A DNA stretch of 36,030 nt from an archaeon (lineage in GTDB: Archaea > Aenigmatarchaeota > Aenigmatarchaeia > GW2011-AR5 > GCA-2688965). Under the pieces are notes generated by a model. The model saw only the letters and a list, made by a program, of their open reading frames with translations, was not told the origin of the DNA and made no database searches. Both the position numbers and the translations under genes were made by a program. The first letter of the stretch is position 1; each line of letters opens with the position of its first letter. Below, piece by piece: positions 24,449-31,859 of this stretch. The DNA lies in the NCBI GenBank assembly GCA_002688965.1, contig NZEE01000039.1:2995-39024 (forward strand), read 5' to 3'.

Positions 24449-24586
24449 TGCGGGGAGCCGGATTCGAACCGGCGAAGCGACTAACGCACAGGATTTCTTA
24501 TCCTTGCGTTAGGAAATCTTAAGTATGACATGTCTACTTCAACAAAAGCAAACATCCTGCCCCGTTGACCACTTGGGTATCCCCGC
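24449..24586 (-). tRNA. tRNA-Leu(UAA) interrupted by two apparent introns
   Basis: The 138-base gene has a 7-bp acceptor stem (GCGGGGA/TCCCCGC), discriminator A, a Leu-type D arm, a long class II variable arm (TGCGTTAGTCGC) and a GCCGG-TTCGAAT-CCGGC T arm; CCA is not encoded. Between the two halves of the anticodon stem (CAGGA and TCCTG) lie 61 bases instead of 7. Only the internal CTTAAGA (ending at 24517) gives a normal loop with U33 and a UAA anticodon. This implies an intron of 31 bases (about 24524-24554, position 31/32 or 32/33) and one of 23 bases (24495-24517, canonical position 37/38). It lies 9 bases after rpoD. Confidence 0.85.
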
Positions 24587-24595
24587 ATGAAAATT

Positions 24596-25375
24596 TTAAC
24601 ACTTTTTCTTAATTTCACTAGCAACACTCTTAGCATCTTTTGATATTTGATCTAATGCCGTCTTTAATATTACTAATGGGTCAATTCCTGATGCTGTTTC
24701 CATTTGAAACACAAATTTTGTATCGTCCGAGGATATATTAACTGCATCACTTGCAACACATTTCATACACATGTTACAATTGTTTGCATTTGAAACTATG
24801 ATTTTACCACCTTTATCTGTAAATACTTTCTTAGGGCAAACATCCATTGCTTTTTTTGAGTCACCTTTACCATTAAGTGAAACCTTAGGATAATATTTGT
24901 ATCCAATAATAGCAGCTTGATGTTTTGAATGATCAGAACCATAACCAAGTCCTGCAATTGCTTCAAATTTTAATGCTTGATTATCAAGAAGTTCTGCAAT
25001 AAGTATATCTTCACTAGTTGGCTTTACAGAAGGATCAGTACTTTTCAAATCCTTTGTAAATACTGGACAAGGTCCTTTTTTATCAAGTACAAGTGTAACT
25101 TCACATTTTGAGCATCCTTCACCCTTACATTTACAATCTTCTTTTGGAACATATGTTTTTGAATCAAAAGTAAGTGGAATAAGTCCCATTCTATGAGCAA
25201 TTACCTCATCAAAAAGACCTGATGAATTATTCTCAAATATAACATCTTGAATAGCCATAGTAGGCACAGCACCAAGTACATATCTTCTCAGTGTATTTGC
25301 AAAACTAGGACTACTTTCCTCAAGAGTAAATACAATTGATTCCTTGTTCTTTTTTACTACATTTAATTTCATCAT
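24596..25375 (-). CDS. rpoD: RNA polymerase subunit D (Rpo3)
   Basis: A 259-residue subunit, homologous to Rpb3 and bacterial alpha, that nucleates polymerase assembly with subunit L. The assembly domain contains SFANTLRRYVLGAVPTMAI. A cysteine group CKCKGEGCSKC (81-91) may bind zinc. Cys180, Cys200, Cys203 and Cys206 (DVCP...NCNMCMKC) form the ferredoxin-like 4Fe-4S site seen in some archaeal Rpo3 proteins. Two ATGs are adjacent; GGTGAT fits either, and the second (25372) has the better spacing. Confidence 0.95.
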   Translation of the reverse strand: MMKLNVVKKNKESIVFTLEESSPSFANTLRRYVLGAVPTMAIQDVIFENNSSGLFDEVIAHRMGLIPLTFDSKTYVPKEDCKCKGEGCSKCEVTLVLDKKGPCPVFTKDLKSTDPSVKPTSEDILIAELLDNQALKFEAIAGLGYGSDHSKHQAAIIGYKYYPKVSLNGKGDSKKAMDVCPKKVFTDKGGKIIVSNANNCNMCMKCVASDAVNISSDDTKFVFQMETASGIDPLVILKTALDQISKDAKSVASEIKKKC

Positions 25376-25429
25376 AAATCACCATCAACATTTGAAATAT
25401 TAACCATTCAATTTAAAAATCATCTAAAT

Positions 25430-25819
25430 TTAGACTCTTCGTCCTCTTTTTCCTCCTTTAGCACGAATAGTATCATGAGATATTGGTGTAGTATCTTCAA
25501 TTCCACCGATTCTAAGACCAGCTCTTGCCAGTGATCTGATAGCAGGCTGAGCACCTTGCCCTGGTATTTTAGTTTTATTGCCTCCAGGAGCACGAACTTT
25601 GATATGAATATTAGTTATTCCAGCGTCTCTTGCCTTATCTGCAGCTTTTCTAGCTGCTTGCATACCTGCAAACGCTCTTCCTTTCTGATGGTCTCTAACA
25701 CCCATCATTCCACCTGAAAATCGAGCAATAGTCTCGCTTCCAGTAATATCAGTAATATGAATAATTATATTGTTGTTTGATGAAAATATGTTCACAATTC
25801 CCCATTTTTCTCCAGCCAT
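25430..25819 (-). CDS. rps11: Small-subunit ribosomal protein S11
   Basis: A 129-residue S11 with [39 protein letters not shown] and the basic end [10 protein letters not shown]. The ATG at 25819 is chosen because GTGAT sits seven bases upstream; the apparent GTG start at 25828 is that ribosome site. It begins five bases after the S4 stop. Confidence 0.95.
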   Translation of the reverse strand: MAGEKWGIVNIFSSNNNIIIHITDITGSETIARFSGGMMGVRDHQKGRAFAGMQAARKAADKARDAGITNIHIKVRAPGGNKTKIPGQGAQPAIRSLARAGLRIGGIEDTTPISHDTIRAKGGKRGRRV

Positions 25820-25824
25820 AATAA

Positions 25825-26451
25825 TCACTTCTTTTCCTCTTTCTTTTCTTCTTTAGGAGCTTCCTTTACTTCCTCTTTAGGAGCTTCTTTTTCCTGAGGC
25901 TTTGCCTCAGCTTTAGGTTCCTCTTTAACTTCCTCTTTCTTAGGTTCCTCTTTAACTTCTTCTTTTGGTGCTTCTTTAACTTTCTTTTTCTTTTGAACAA
26001 GCTTAATTTTATCCTCAATTTCTCTTGAAACAAGGAAACTTGGTTGCTGTATTTTACGACCATCAACCTCAATTAACCTATGAACTATAACTTGTCTTGC
26101 GTGTTTAATTGTAGTAGCAAGTCCTTTTGAATGAACTATACTTTGCAATCTTCGGTTAAGTAATTTATCAACAGTAAGACCAAGAATATCATCAATTTCA
26201 GCATCACTATCAACAATACCAAATTTATACAATTTACCCATCATTTCTTTTTTCAATAAAGGACTTTCTGAAGCAAGTAATTGCATTGCTCTTGAACGAG
26301 AGTTTCTTATAAATTCCTGAGCTCTCCACAATTCCTTTTTACGTCTAAGACCATATCTATCCATAAGAGTCCTTTCTTCCAATAATCTATCCTTACTATA
26401 AGGCCGTAAAGGTCTTGCATAAGTTTTTGTTTGTTGTTTTGGTTGTCCCAT
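25825..26451 (-). CDS. rps4: Small-subunit ribosomal protein S4 with Lys/Glu-rich tail
   Basis: Residues 1-155 are a normal archaeal S4, with [11 protein letters not shown], the S4 RNA-binding segment [25 protein letters not shown] and [11 protein letters not shown]. From about residue 160 to 208 there is a low-complexity tail of repeated KEEVKEEPK and [10 protein letters not shown] units, longer than the usual S4 end. The tail may have arisen by slippage of short repeats (26 kb side, bases 25825-25985). Confidence 0.95.
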   Translation of the reverse strand: MGQPKQQTKTYARPLRPYSKDRLLEERTLMDRYGLRRKKELWRAQEFIRNSRSRAMQLLASESPLLKKEMMGKLYKFGIVDSDAEIDDILGLTVDKLLNRRLQSIVHSKGLATTIKHARQVIVHRLIEVDGRKIQQPSFLVSREIEDKIKLVQKKKKVKEAPKEEVKEEPKKEEVKEEPKAEAKPQEKEAPKEEVKEAPKEEKKEEKK

Positions 26452-26459
26452 CTAATCAC

Positions 26460-26984
26460 CTATTTGCCACCTTTTGACTGTATTGCTTTTTTCTTAACAA
26501 CACCAACAGTCTTGTTCTTTCTAAAAGAACCTCTGGTACGTTGACCACGCACAGGTAATCCTCTTTCATGTCGTATACCTCTATATGCGCGAGTTTTTTG
26601 CAAAAGATTAATATCATTTCTATTTTGTAAATCAATATCACTCATAACAATATGTTTATCAGGTGCATTTTTCATCCATGCTGGAAATTTAGCCTCAGCA
26701 ACAGCATTTTCAACAATTTTAATTTGCTCAGGACTCATTTCAGAAAGTTTCATTCTAGGATCAATATCAGTATTTGTTAATACAGTTCCAGAAACACGAA
26801 AACTTATACCCTTAACATGTCTAAGAGCATTGTAAACAGAAAAATTAGCATCCAAGTCAGCAGACATTATTCTAACAATGTTTTGAACTCTCCTTTTCTT
26901 AGGAGCTTGCTTTTCAGGAGCTGGTTTACCTAAATCCTTTTTCCTTTTAGTATCTTTTTTATTTTTATTTCCTTTGTCGCCCAT
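26460..26984 (-). CDS. rps13: Small-subunit ribosomal protein S13 with basic N-terminal extension
   Basis: A 174-residue S13. The family core starts at about residue 32 (RRVQNIVRIMSADLDANFSVYNAL) and ends with the tRNA-contacting YRGIRHERGLPVRGQRTR. The first 31 residues (MGDKGNKNKKDTKRKK and a Pro/Lys segment) are an unstructured basic extension. It is the first gene of the minus-strand cluster; GGTGA precedes the ATG and a shared TATA region lies near 27095. Confidence 0.95.
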   Translation of the reverse strand: MGDKGNKNKKDTKRKKDLGKPAPEKQAPKKRRVQNIVRIMSADLDANFSVYNALRHVKGISFRVSGTVLTNTDIDPRMKLSEMSPEQIKIVENAVAEAKFPAWMKNAPDKHIVMSDIDLQNRNDINLLQKTRAYRGIRHERGLPVRGQRTRGSFRKNKTVGVVKKKAIQSKGGK

Positions 26985-27011
26985 ATTTTCACCATGTTTT
27001 CATATTGGTTT

Positions 27012-27024
27012 GCTGTAAAACAGC
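27012..27024 (-). promoter_or_regulatory. Hairpin in the S13 operon leader
   Basis: GCTGT and ACAGC pair around three A/T bases. On the minus strand it lies about 30 bases before the S13 ATG, inside the predicted 5' leader of roughly 85-90 bases. It may take part in control of the ribosomal cluster; the stem is short. Confidence 0.3.
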
Positions 27025-27090
27025 ATTAGCGAGCTTAACTCACAGCACATAGTACAGTATCGCACTAATATTTCTATTTCTTCAAATTCA

Positions 27091-27111
27091 AAGCTTATAA
27101 ATCTTTATATC
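27091..27111. promoter_or_regulatory. Shared divergent TATA region (S13 operon / CBS gene)
   Basis: GCTTATAAATC (27093-27103) reads as a TATA box on both strands, with TTTATATC next to it. Rightward it would start transcription near 27124-27132, making the CBS mRNA nearly leaderless. Leftward it gives an S13 leader of about 85-90 bases. Confidence 0.5.
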
Positions 27112-27132
27112 TAGTCTCAAAAATATAGAAAT

Positions 27133-27624
27133 ATGCAACTCAAAGATATAATGACAAAAAAGGTAATTACATTAAAGAGAACTGATACACTAAAGAAAGC
27201 TCTTCAAATGTTCAAAAAACATAAAATAAGCGGATTTCCTGTTGTTGACAGTCATCGTCATTTAGTAGGAATTGTGTCTGAAACAGACATTCTAAAAATT
27301 ATAGATATTCACTCAAAAGTATTCAAAAAAGAGAGTAGTATAATGCTTCCATTAGTAATAGGAGTTATAAGAAGTGGAAAACATTTTGAACTTGTTCAAA
27401 AACACATCAAAAATATCATGAACGTACCAGTCAAGAAGTTCATGAAGAAAAAAGTAGTAACATTAGATGTAAGAGACGACATTTACAAAGCATCAAATGT
27501 TATGACTAAAAAAGATATCAACAGAATTCCTGTTCTAAAAAATAAGAGAATTGTAGGTATCATAACTCGCTCAGATATTGTAAATGTATTAATAGGAAAA
27601 AAGTTTATCAATCAAAAGAAATAA
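27133..27624 (+). CDS. CBS-domain pair protein
   Basis: A 163-residue protein consisting of two CBS motifs. The first covers residues 1-60 (IMTKKVITLKRTDTLKKAL...GFPVVD...LVGIVSETDIL) and the second residues 95-155 (FMKKKVVTLDVRDDIYKAS...RIPVLKNKRIVGIITRSDIV), joined by a basic linker. Such pairs bind adenosine nucleotides and act as energy sensors; stand-alone forms regulate partners that cannot be named here. Its stop abuts the stop of L24e. Confidence 0.9.
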   Translation: MQLKDIMTKKVITLKRTDTLKKALQMFKKHKISGFPVVDSHRHLVGIVSETDILKIIDIHSKVFKKESSIMLPLVIGVIRSGKHFELVQKHIKNIMNVPVKKFMKKKVVTLDVRDDIYKASNVMTKKDINRIPVLKNKRIVGIITRSDIVNVLIGKKFINQKK

Positions 27625-27795
27625 TTATTTCTTAGTTTTTCTAACCCAATCGACTTTTCTAGGATCTCTTTTAAGTTTCAGCATATTCACTTCACATTTA
27701 TGAGAACAGAAATTAAATGTTTTACCATTTGGTTGAGCAACCAATATTCCTCTTCCAGTTAATATAACTTTTTCACAAAACGAACAATTAACCAT
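27625..27795 (-). CDS. rpl24e: Large-subunit ribosomal protein L24e
   Basis: A 56-residue zinc-ribbon ribosomal protein: Cys4-x2-Cys7 (MVNCSFCEK) and Cys30-x3-Cys34 (FNFCSHKCEVN), with the family ending LKRDPRKVDWVRKTKK. AAGGTGATTAA precedes the ATG at 27795. It is the last gene of the minus-strand set L7Ae-S28e-L24e, a common archaeal order. Confidence 0.95.
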   Translation of the reverse strand: MVNCSFCEKVILTGRGILVAQPNGKTFNFCSHKCEVNMLKLKRDPRKVDWVRKTKK

Positions 27796-27804
27796 TTAAT
27801 CACC

Positions 27805-28005
27805 TTAATTTACACGAGCAGAGCTCTCCATCTCAGTTTCTCTTAACATCAATATATCGCCCATTCTAACTGGACCTAAAACATTTCTAGTAAGAATCTT
27901 ACCTTTATCTCTTCCATCAAGCACTCTGCACTTTACAACAGACACGCCTTTTAAACCACTTCGTCCGTGGATACGTATGACTTCACCAGGTACTGCATCG
28001 CTCAT
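27805..28005 (-). CDS. rps28e: Small-subunit ribosomal protein S28e
   Basis: A 66-residue OB-fold protein with the family signature [20 protein letters not shown]...[15 protein letters not shown] and the C-terminal [16 protein letters not shown] precedes the ATG. It lies between L7Ae and L24e, with gaps of 9 bases on each side. Confidence 0.96.
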   Translation of the reverse strand: MSDAVPGEVIRIHGRSGLKGVSVVKCRVLDGRDKGKILTRNVLGPVRMGDILMLRETEMESSARVN

Positions 28006-28014
28006 AATTACACC

Positions 28015-28335
28015 TTATTCATCTTTTTTCTCAGAAGCAAATGACTCTACGTTAGCGTCACCTTTCTCTGTAATAGCAATTGCTGAAGCAGGAACAGATA
28101 GACCAGCAGCTCTTCCAAGTTCAGTTTTCTTGGAAACAGACGCATATGGTATCTTTTTCTCTGCACAAAGCACAGGTAAGTGCATAACAATTTCTTTTGG
28201 GTCAGTATCTTCAGAAGAAACCACAAGAACTGCTTTACTTCGTTCAATTGCCTTTGTAACTTCGTTTACACCCTTTGCTATTTTACCTGTTTCTCTTGCT
28301 ACTTCAATAGCTTCTAGAATTTTTTGTTCATCCAT
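28015..28335 (-). CDS. rpl7ae: Ribosomal protein L7Ae (kink-turn binder)
   Basis: A 106-residue L7Ae with the RNA-binding segment [20 protein letters not shown] and [20 protein letters not shown]. Besides its ribosomal role it binds kink-turns in box C/D and H/ACA RNPs and in RNase P; Cbf5, Nop10, Rnp2 and Rnp3 in this window are its partners in those complexes. GAGGTG precedes the ATG. Confidence 0.95.
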   Translation of the reverse strand: MDEQKILEAIEVARETGKIAKGVNEVTKAIERSKAVLVVSSEDTDPKEIVMHLPVLCAEKKIPYASVSKKTELGRAAGLSVPASAIAITEKGDANVESFASEKKDE

Positions 28336-28425
28336 TTTAACACCTCATCGACTCCTTAGAGCCTCGTATTCTAAGAGTATATCTTTACAAAACATATTTA
28401 AACATTCTATTAGAGAGTGATAGAC

Positions 28426-28602
28426 ATGAGAAACCCAAAAAGTGAATTTGTTAAGGTCAAATGCGAGAAATGCAAGAATGAGCAGATACTATTCAATAAG
28501 CCTGCAATAGAAGTAAAATGCCTTGTATGCGACAGTACTGTAGCAAAGCCTACAGGTGGAAAAGGGGATATCAAAGCTAAAGTAATCCAAAAAATGGATT
28601 AA
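28426..28602 (+). CDS. rps27e: Small-subunit ribosomal protein S27e
   Basis: A 58-residue zinc-ribbon protein: Cys13-x2-Cys16 and Cys32-x2-Cys35 (FVKVKCEKCKNEQ...EVKCLVCDSTVAKPTGGKG). The ATG at 28426 is used; the GTG at 28417 is the GTGAT ribosome site. It is the first gene of the cluster S27e-aIF2alpha-Nop10-PAC2. Confidence 0.95.
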   Translation: MRNPKSEFVKVKCEKCKNEQILFNKPAIEVKCLVCDSTVAKPTGGKGDIKAKVIQKMD

Positions 28603-28643
28603 TTTTCTTTCATCCTGTTTTACCAGACTAAAAGGTGAATATT

Positions 28644-29408
28644 ATGAGTGAACAAAAAAAGTTACCAAAAACAGGGGAAATCTTAACTGCAACTATTACA
28701 AATATCGGTACTAATTCTGCATTTGCAAAGCTAGAAGGATATGATAAAGAAGGATTAATACATATTTCTGAAGTTGCAAAAGGATGGGTAAAAGACATTC
28801 GAAAACACGTAAAAAAGGGACAAAAAGTTGCAGTAAAAGTTACTAGAGTAGATCCTTACAAAGGTTATATCAGCTTATCAATCAAAGCCGTTGCTGAATC
28901 TCAGAAATCTGATGCATTTAGAGAAAAGCATCTTCAAAAAAGAGCTGAAAAAATGCTTGAAATGCTTGCAAAAGATATCAAAAGAACAACTTCACAAATA
29001 GAAAAAGAATTAGAATCAAGTATGGATACAATCGGCTCATTATACAAAGTATTTGAGAAATCAAATAAAAAACCTGAGAAACTTGAGAAATTAGGAGTCT
29101 CAGATTCATTAATAAAATCAATTCAAAAAATAGCTGAAAAGAATATCAAACAAAAACAATACATATTCAAAGCAGACTTAGAAGTAACAAGTTTGAAACA
29201 AGATGGTGTAAAACAAATCCAAAAAACTCTAAAAGAAGTAGAAAAAAAGAAAGTAAAAGTATCTTATATTTCAGCACCAAAGTATTCAGCTCAATATAAA
29301 TCAAAAAATGCGAAAAGAGCTCAAAAAGCTTTTGAAACAATACTTACTGACACTGAAAAACAAGCAAAAAAAGATGGTGTGAATTTTTCATTCAAAATTG
29401 AAGAGTGA
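28644..29408 (+). CDS. Translation initiation factor aIF2 alpha
   Basis: A 254-residue protein with an N-terminal S1 domain (GEILTATITNIGTNSAFAKLEGY...GLIHISEVAKGWVKDIRKHVKKGQ), a helical middle domain (residues 85-170) and a C-terminal alpha/beta domain that contacts aIF2 gamma. GGTGAATATT precedes the ATG; the GTG at 28635 belongs to that site. Nop10 follows four bases later. Confidence 0.95.
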   Translation: MSEQKKLPKTGEILTATITNIGTNSAFAKLEGYDKEGLIHISEVAKGWVKDIRKHVKKGQKVAVKVTRVDPYKGYISLSIKAVAESQKSDAFREKHLQKRAEKMLEMLAKDIKRTTSQIEKELESSMDTIGSLYKVFEKSNKKPEKLEKLGVSDSLIKSIQKIAEKNIKQKQYIFKADLEVTSLKQDGVKQIQKTLKEVEKKKVKVSYISAPKYSAQYKSKNAKRAQKAFETILTDTEKQAKKDGVNFSFKIEE

Positions 29409-29412
29409 TAAA

Positions 29413-29571
29413 ATGCCTAAGCAATTAAGAAAATGTAAAAAATGTGGTAAATACAGTTTATCAGAATCATGTAAGTTCTGCTCTTCAAAAACAAGAAACC
29501 CTCATCCTGCACCTTTCTCTATAGATGACAAACACGGAGAATATCGCAGAAAAGCTAAAGAATCTCAGTAA
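29413..29571 (+). CDS. nop10: H/ACA RNP protein Nop10
   Basis: A 52-residue protein with the zinc-ribbon Cys8-x2-Cys11 and Cys20-x2-Cys23 (LRKCKKCGKYSLSESCKFC) followed by PHPAPFSIDDKHGEYRRKAK, the linker and helix that grip Cbf5. It is part of the pseudouridylation complex with Cbf5, encoded at 33225, and L7Ae. GTGATAAA precedes the ATG. The S27e-aIF2alpha-Nop10-PAC2 order is typical of archaea. Confidence 0.96.
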   Translation: MPKQLRKCKKCGKYSLSESCKFCSSKTRNPHPAPFSIDDKHGEYRRKAKESQ

Positions 29572-29585
29572 TCAAACCAACATAA

Positions 29586-29595
29586 TTTTATAAAT
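29586..29595 (+). promoter_or_regulatory. TATA box of the PAC2 gene
   Basis: TTTTATAAAT lies about 36-40 bases before the ATG at 29627, placing transcription just before the GGTG ribosome site (29618-29621). This suggests that the PAC2-rpoK-S2 stretch has its own promoter besides readthrough from Nop10. Confidence 0.45.
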
Positions 29596-29626
29596 AGCGT
29601 AATCTAAAAACAGTATAGGTGTGTTA

Positions 29627-30400
29627 ATGGAAACTCAAATCAAAATTACAAAGAAAATCAAGCTAAAAAAGCCTATATTAATAGAAGGATTGCCAGGAGT
29701 AGGTAATGTTGGACGTCTTGTAGCAGGATATTTGATAAATGAAATGAAAGCAAAGAAATTTGCAGAGATGACAACTCCTCATGTTTTACCATTAGCTGTT
29801 TTAGACAAAGACTCTGTTGCTCATATGCTCATGAATGAATTTTATTATGTAAAACAACGTAAAAGAGATATTATAATCTTCACAGGAGACAGTCAAGCAA
29901 TAACAGGAACAGGGCATTATGAAATAGCAGACACTGTCTTGAAATTCGCAAAGCTATACAAAGTTAAAGACATCATAACTATTGGTGGATTTGGAACAGA
30001 ACAAGAAAAGAAAGAACCAAAAGTAATAGGTGCTGTATCTGATAAAAAAATGATACCATTATACAAGAAACATAACATTGTTTTTGATAAAAATCATCCA
30101 ATTGGAACAATAGTAGGGGCATCAGGACTATTATGTGCAATGGCTCCGCTATACAAAATGGATGCATTATGCTTAATGGCAGAAACAATGGGATTTCCAA
30201 TAATTACTGATCCAAAAGCATCAGAAAGTATACTACAAGTCCTAACAAGCATATTGAAAATCAAAGTAGATTTGAGAAAAATCGAAAAAGCTGTAAAAGA
30301 CATGGAAGAGCAATTAAAACGTACAGAAAAGGTTCATAGAAAAATGCTTGAAGAATCAGTGAAACCAGAGAATAAAGAACAGATGAAGTACATTGGTTAA
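29627..30400 (+). CDS. PAC2-family protein (proteasome assembly chaperone-like)
   Basis: A 257-residue PAC2 protein with the family start KPILIEGLPGVGNVGRLVAGYLI, ITIGGFGTEQ, GTIVGASGLLCAMAPLY and a C-terminal coiled helix of about 45 residues. Homologues in archaea form oligomers, and some assist proteasome assembly; the exact role of this branch is not certain. The ATG at 29627 has GGTG six bases upstream. Confidence 0.88.
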   Translation: METQIKITKKIKLKKPILIEGLPGVGNVGRLVAGYLINEMKAKKFAEMTTPHVLPLAVLDKDSVAHMLMNEFYYVKQRKRDIIIFTGDSQAITGTGHYEIADTVLKFAKLYKVKDIITIGGFGTEQEKKEPKVIGAVSDKKMIPLYKKHNIVFDKNHPIGTIVGASGLLCAMAPLYKMDALCLMAETMGFPIITDPKASESILQVLTSILKIKVDLRKIEKAVKDMEEQLKRTEKVHRKMLEESVKPENKEQMKYIG

Positions 30401-30449
30401 ACCTTAAAAAGTATGAGTATAGAAGAATTTGACATAAAGAGGAATTATA

Positions 30450-30626
30450 ATGACAAGATTTGAAAAAACACGCGTAATAAGTGCAAGAGCATTACAGTTA
30501 TCTATGGGAGCTCCAATACTAATAAAAACAAAGAGTAAAACTCCTAGAATTGTTGCAAAAGAAGAATATAATGAAGATGTTCTTCCAATAATCTCAAAAA
30601 CAAGGAAAACTGCAAAGACAAAATAA
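30450..30626 (+). CDS. rpoK: RNA polymerase subunit K (Rpo6)
   Basis: A 58-residue subunit with the family core TRFEKTRVISARALQLSMGAP and ending in KEEYNEDVLPIISKTRK; it is the homologue of Rpb6 and bacterial omega. AGAGGAAT precedes the ATG. S2 follows after 18 bases, the ancestral neighbour, but rpoN, usually just upstream, is about 7 kb away on the other strand. Confidence 0.95.
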   Translation: MTRFEKTRVISARALQLSMGAPILIKTKSKTPRIVAKEEYNEDVLPIISKTRKTAKTK

Positions 30627-30644
30627 ACTTTCTTAGGTGTTGTT

Positions 30645-31328
30645 ATGGCTGATAAAAAAAGTGAAGATTTGTTAATTCCAAGAGATGAATATCTATCTGC
30701 AGGATGTCATATTGGATTAGTTCAAAAAACTAAAGACATGAAAAAGTTCATATATATGATTAGACCTACAGGTCTAGCAGTTCTCGACATAGCAATAATT
30801 GACAAAAGAATCAGAAATGCAGCAAAAATGCTATCAAATGTAAAAAATGTATTAATAGTTTCAAGAAAAGAAGGTGGACACAAAGCTGCAAAAGCATTTG
30901 CAAAAGCAACAGGTATAAAACATATCACAGGAAGATTCATGCCTGGTTCTCTAACAAATCCTTCTTACAAAGAGTTCTTTGAGCCAGATGTATTATTAAC
31001 AATTGACCCAACATCAGACCAGCAAGCAATTAAAGAAGCAGTTCAAATGAGAATACCTATCATAGCATTAGCAGATACAATTAATTCATTATCATTTATT
31101 GATTTAGCAATTCCTTGCAACAATAAAAGTAAAGATTCTATTGGAACTGTATTATGGGTTCTTGCAAACGAAATCAACAAAATCAAGAAATCAAAAACTG
31201 AAACTAAAAAAGAAGATTTTGTACCAAATGAAGAAGAACGTAAAAGAGATAAAGAAAGAATGGAAGCAAATATGGATGATGACGGTATGCCAGTAAAATT
31301 CCATAGAAAAACAACTAAGAGATATTAA
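30645..31328 (+). CDS. rps2: Small-subunit ribosomal protein S2
   Basis: A 227-residue archaeal S2 with AGCHIGLVQKTKDMKKFIY, GRFMPGSLTNPSY, PDVLLTIDPTSDQQAIKEA and IPIIALADTINSL. A charged C-terminal tail (about residues 185-227, KTETKKEDFVPNEEERKRDKE) extends the core. TAGGTGTTG precedes the ATG. The last 14 bases overlap the CYTH gene on the other strand. Confidence 0.96.
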   Translation: MADKKSEDLLIPRDEYLSAGCHIGLVQKTKDMKKFIYMIRPTGLAVLDIAIIDKRIRNAAKMLSNVKNVLIVSRKEGGHKAAKAFAKATGIKHITGRFMPGSLTNPSYKEFFEPDVLLTIDPTSDQQAIKEAVQMRIPIIALADTINSLSFIDLAIPCNNKSKDSIGTVLWVLANEINKIKKSKTETKKEDFVPNEEERKRDKERMEANMDDDGMPVKFHRKTTKRY

Positions 31329-31830
31329 TCTTAGAATAACCAAATTTCTTTAATTCATCTGAAATATCTTCATAAGATTTACCAGCTAATGTTCCACCTG
31401 CAGCAAAATATTCATGAGTTACATCAGCTAAACAAAAATCAGGTATCTCAAAAGCCTCTTTTTGTTCTTTACTATCAAATTCAACATCTACTAAAACAAG
31501 TCCTTTCAGAGCTTTTTGAAAAACAGTTATTTCAGCAACAATTCCCTTATAATCATAATAATATCTTATCTTATGTGAACTCATTCCATCAAGTTTTGAG
31601 AGTTCATTAAATTCTTCTTCTCTTAACATAATTGTTTGTTCAAGTTGATGAGAAGGATCATCTTTCACTGGTTCTTTTTTAGTCATTTCAAAAGTATCTC
31701 CATTTTTCCGTATTCGTAGTGTTGGATGATTACTTGCTTTTGGAATATAGATATCAATAATCTCTTTTGACTTACAACCAGTCAAATCAGGTATTTTCTT
31801 TGCAAGAAATGTTCTTTCAAGTTCAATCAT
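31315..31830 (-). CDS. CYTH-domain phosphohydrolase
   Basis: A 171-residue triphosphate-tunnel protein. The N-terminal ELERTFLA corresponds to the ExExK signature (Glu3, Glu5; the Lys is replaced, position 7 being Thr), followed by TLRIRKNGDTFEMTKKEP and the acidic VDVEFDSKEQKEAFEIP. CYTH enzymes cleave triphosphates, cyclise ATP or act on thiamine triphosphate; the substrate here is unknown. The archaeal 'class IV adenylate cyclase-like' label is an alternative. Confidence 0.85.
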   Translation of the reverse strand: MIELERTFLAKKIPDLTGCKSKEIIDIYIPKASNHPTLRIRKNGDTFEMTKKEPVKDDPSHQLEQTIMLREEEFNELSKLDGMSSHKIRYYYDYKGIVAEITVFQKALKGLVLVDVEFDSKEQKEAFEIPDFCLADVTHEYFAAGGTLAGKSYEDISDELKKFGYSKINIS

Positions 31831-31859
31831 AACTATACTTAGAAAACGAACTTTAATAA

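Noticed and set aside
24449..24586. tRNA-Leu with one ordinary 54-base intron at 37/38
   Set aside because: That split would make the loop TGTTTGA, with G instead of U at position 33 and a UUU anticodon. This conflicts with the Leu-type body and discriminator A.
25850..25990. Direct repeats that might be a CRISPR or tandem-repeat array
   Set aside because: The repetition is the codon-level repeat of the Lys/Glu tail of S4, in frame and without spacers.
27000..27090. A small C/D or H/ACA guide RNA between S13 and the CBS gene
   Set aside because: No C/D box pair or terminal ACA in the right place; only a short hairpin that fits the S13 leader.
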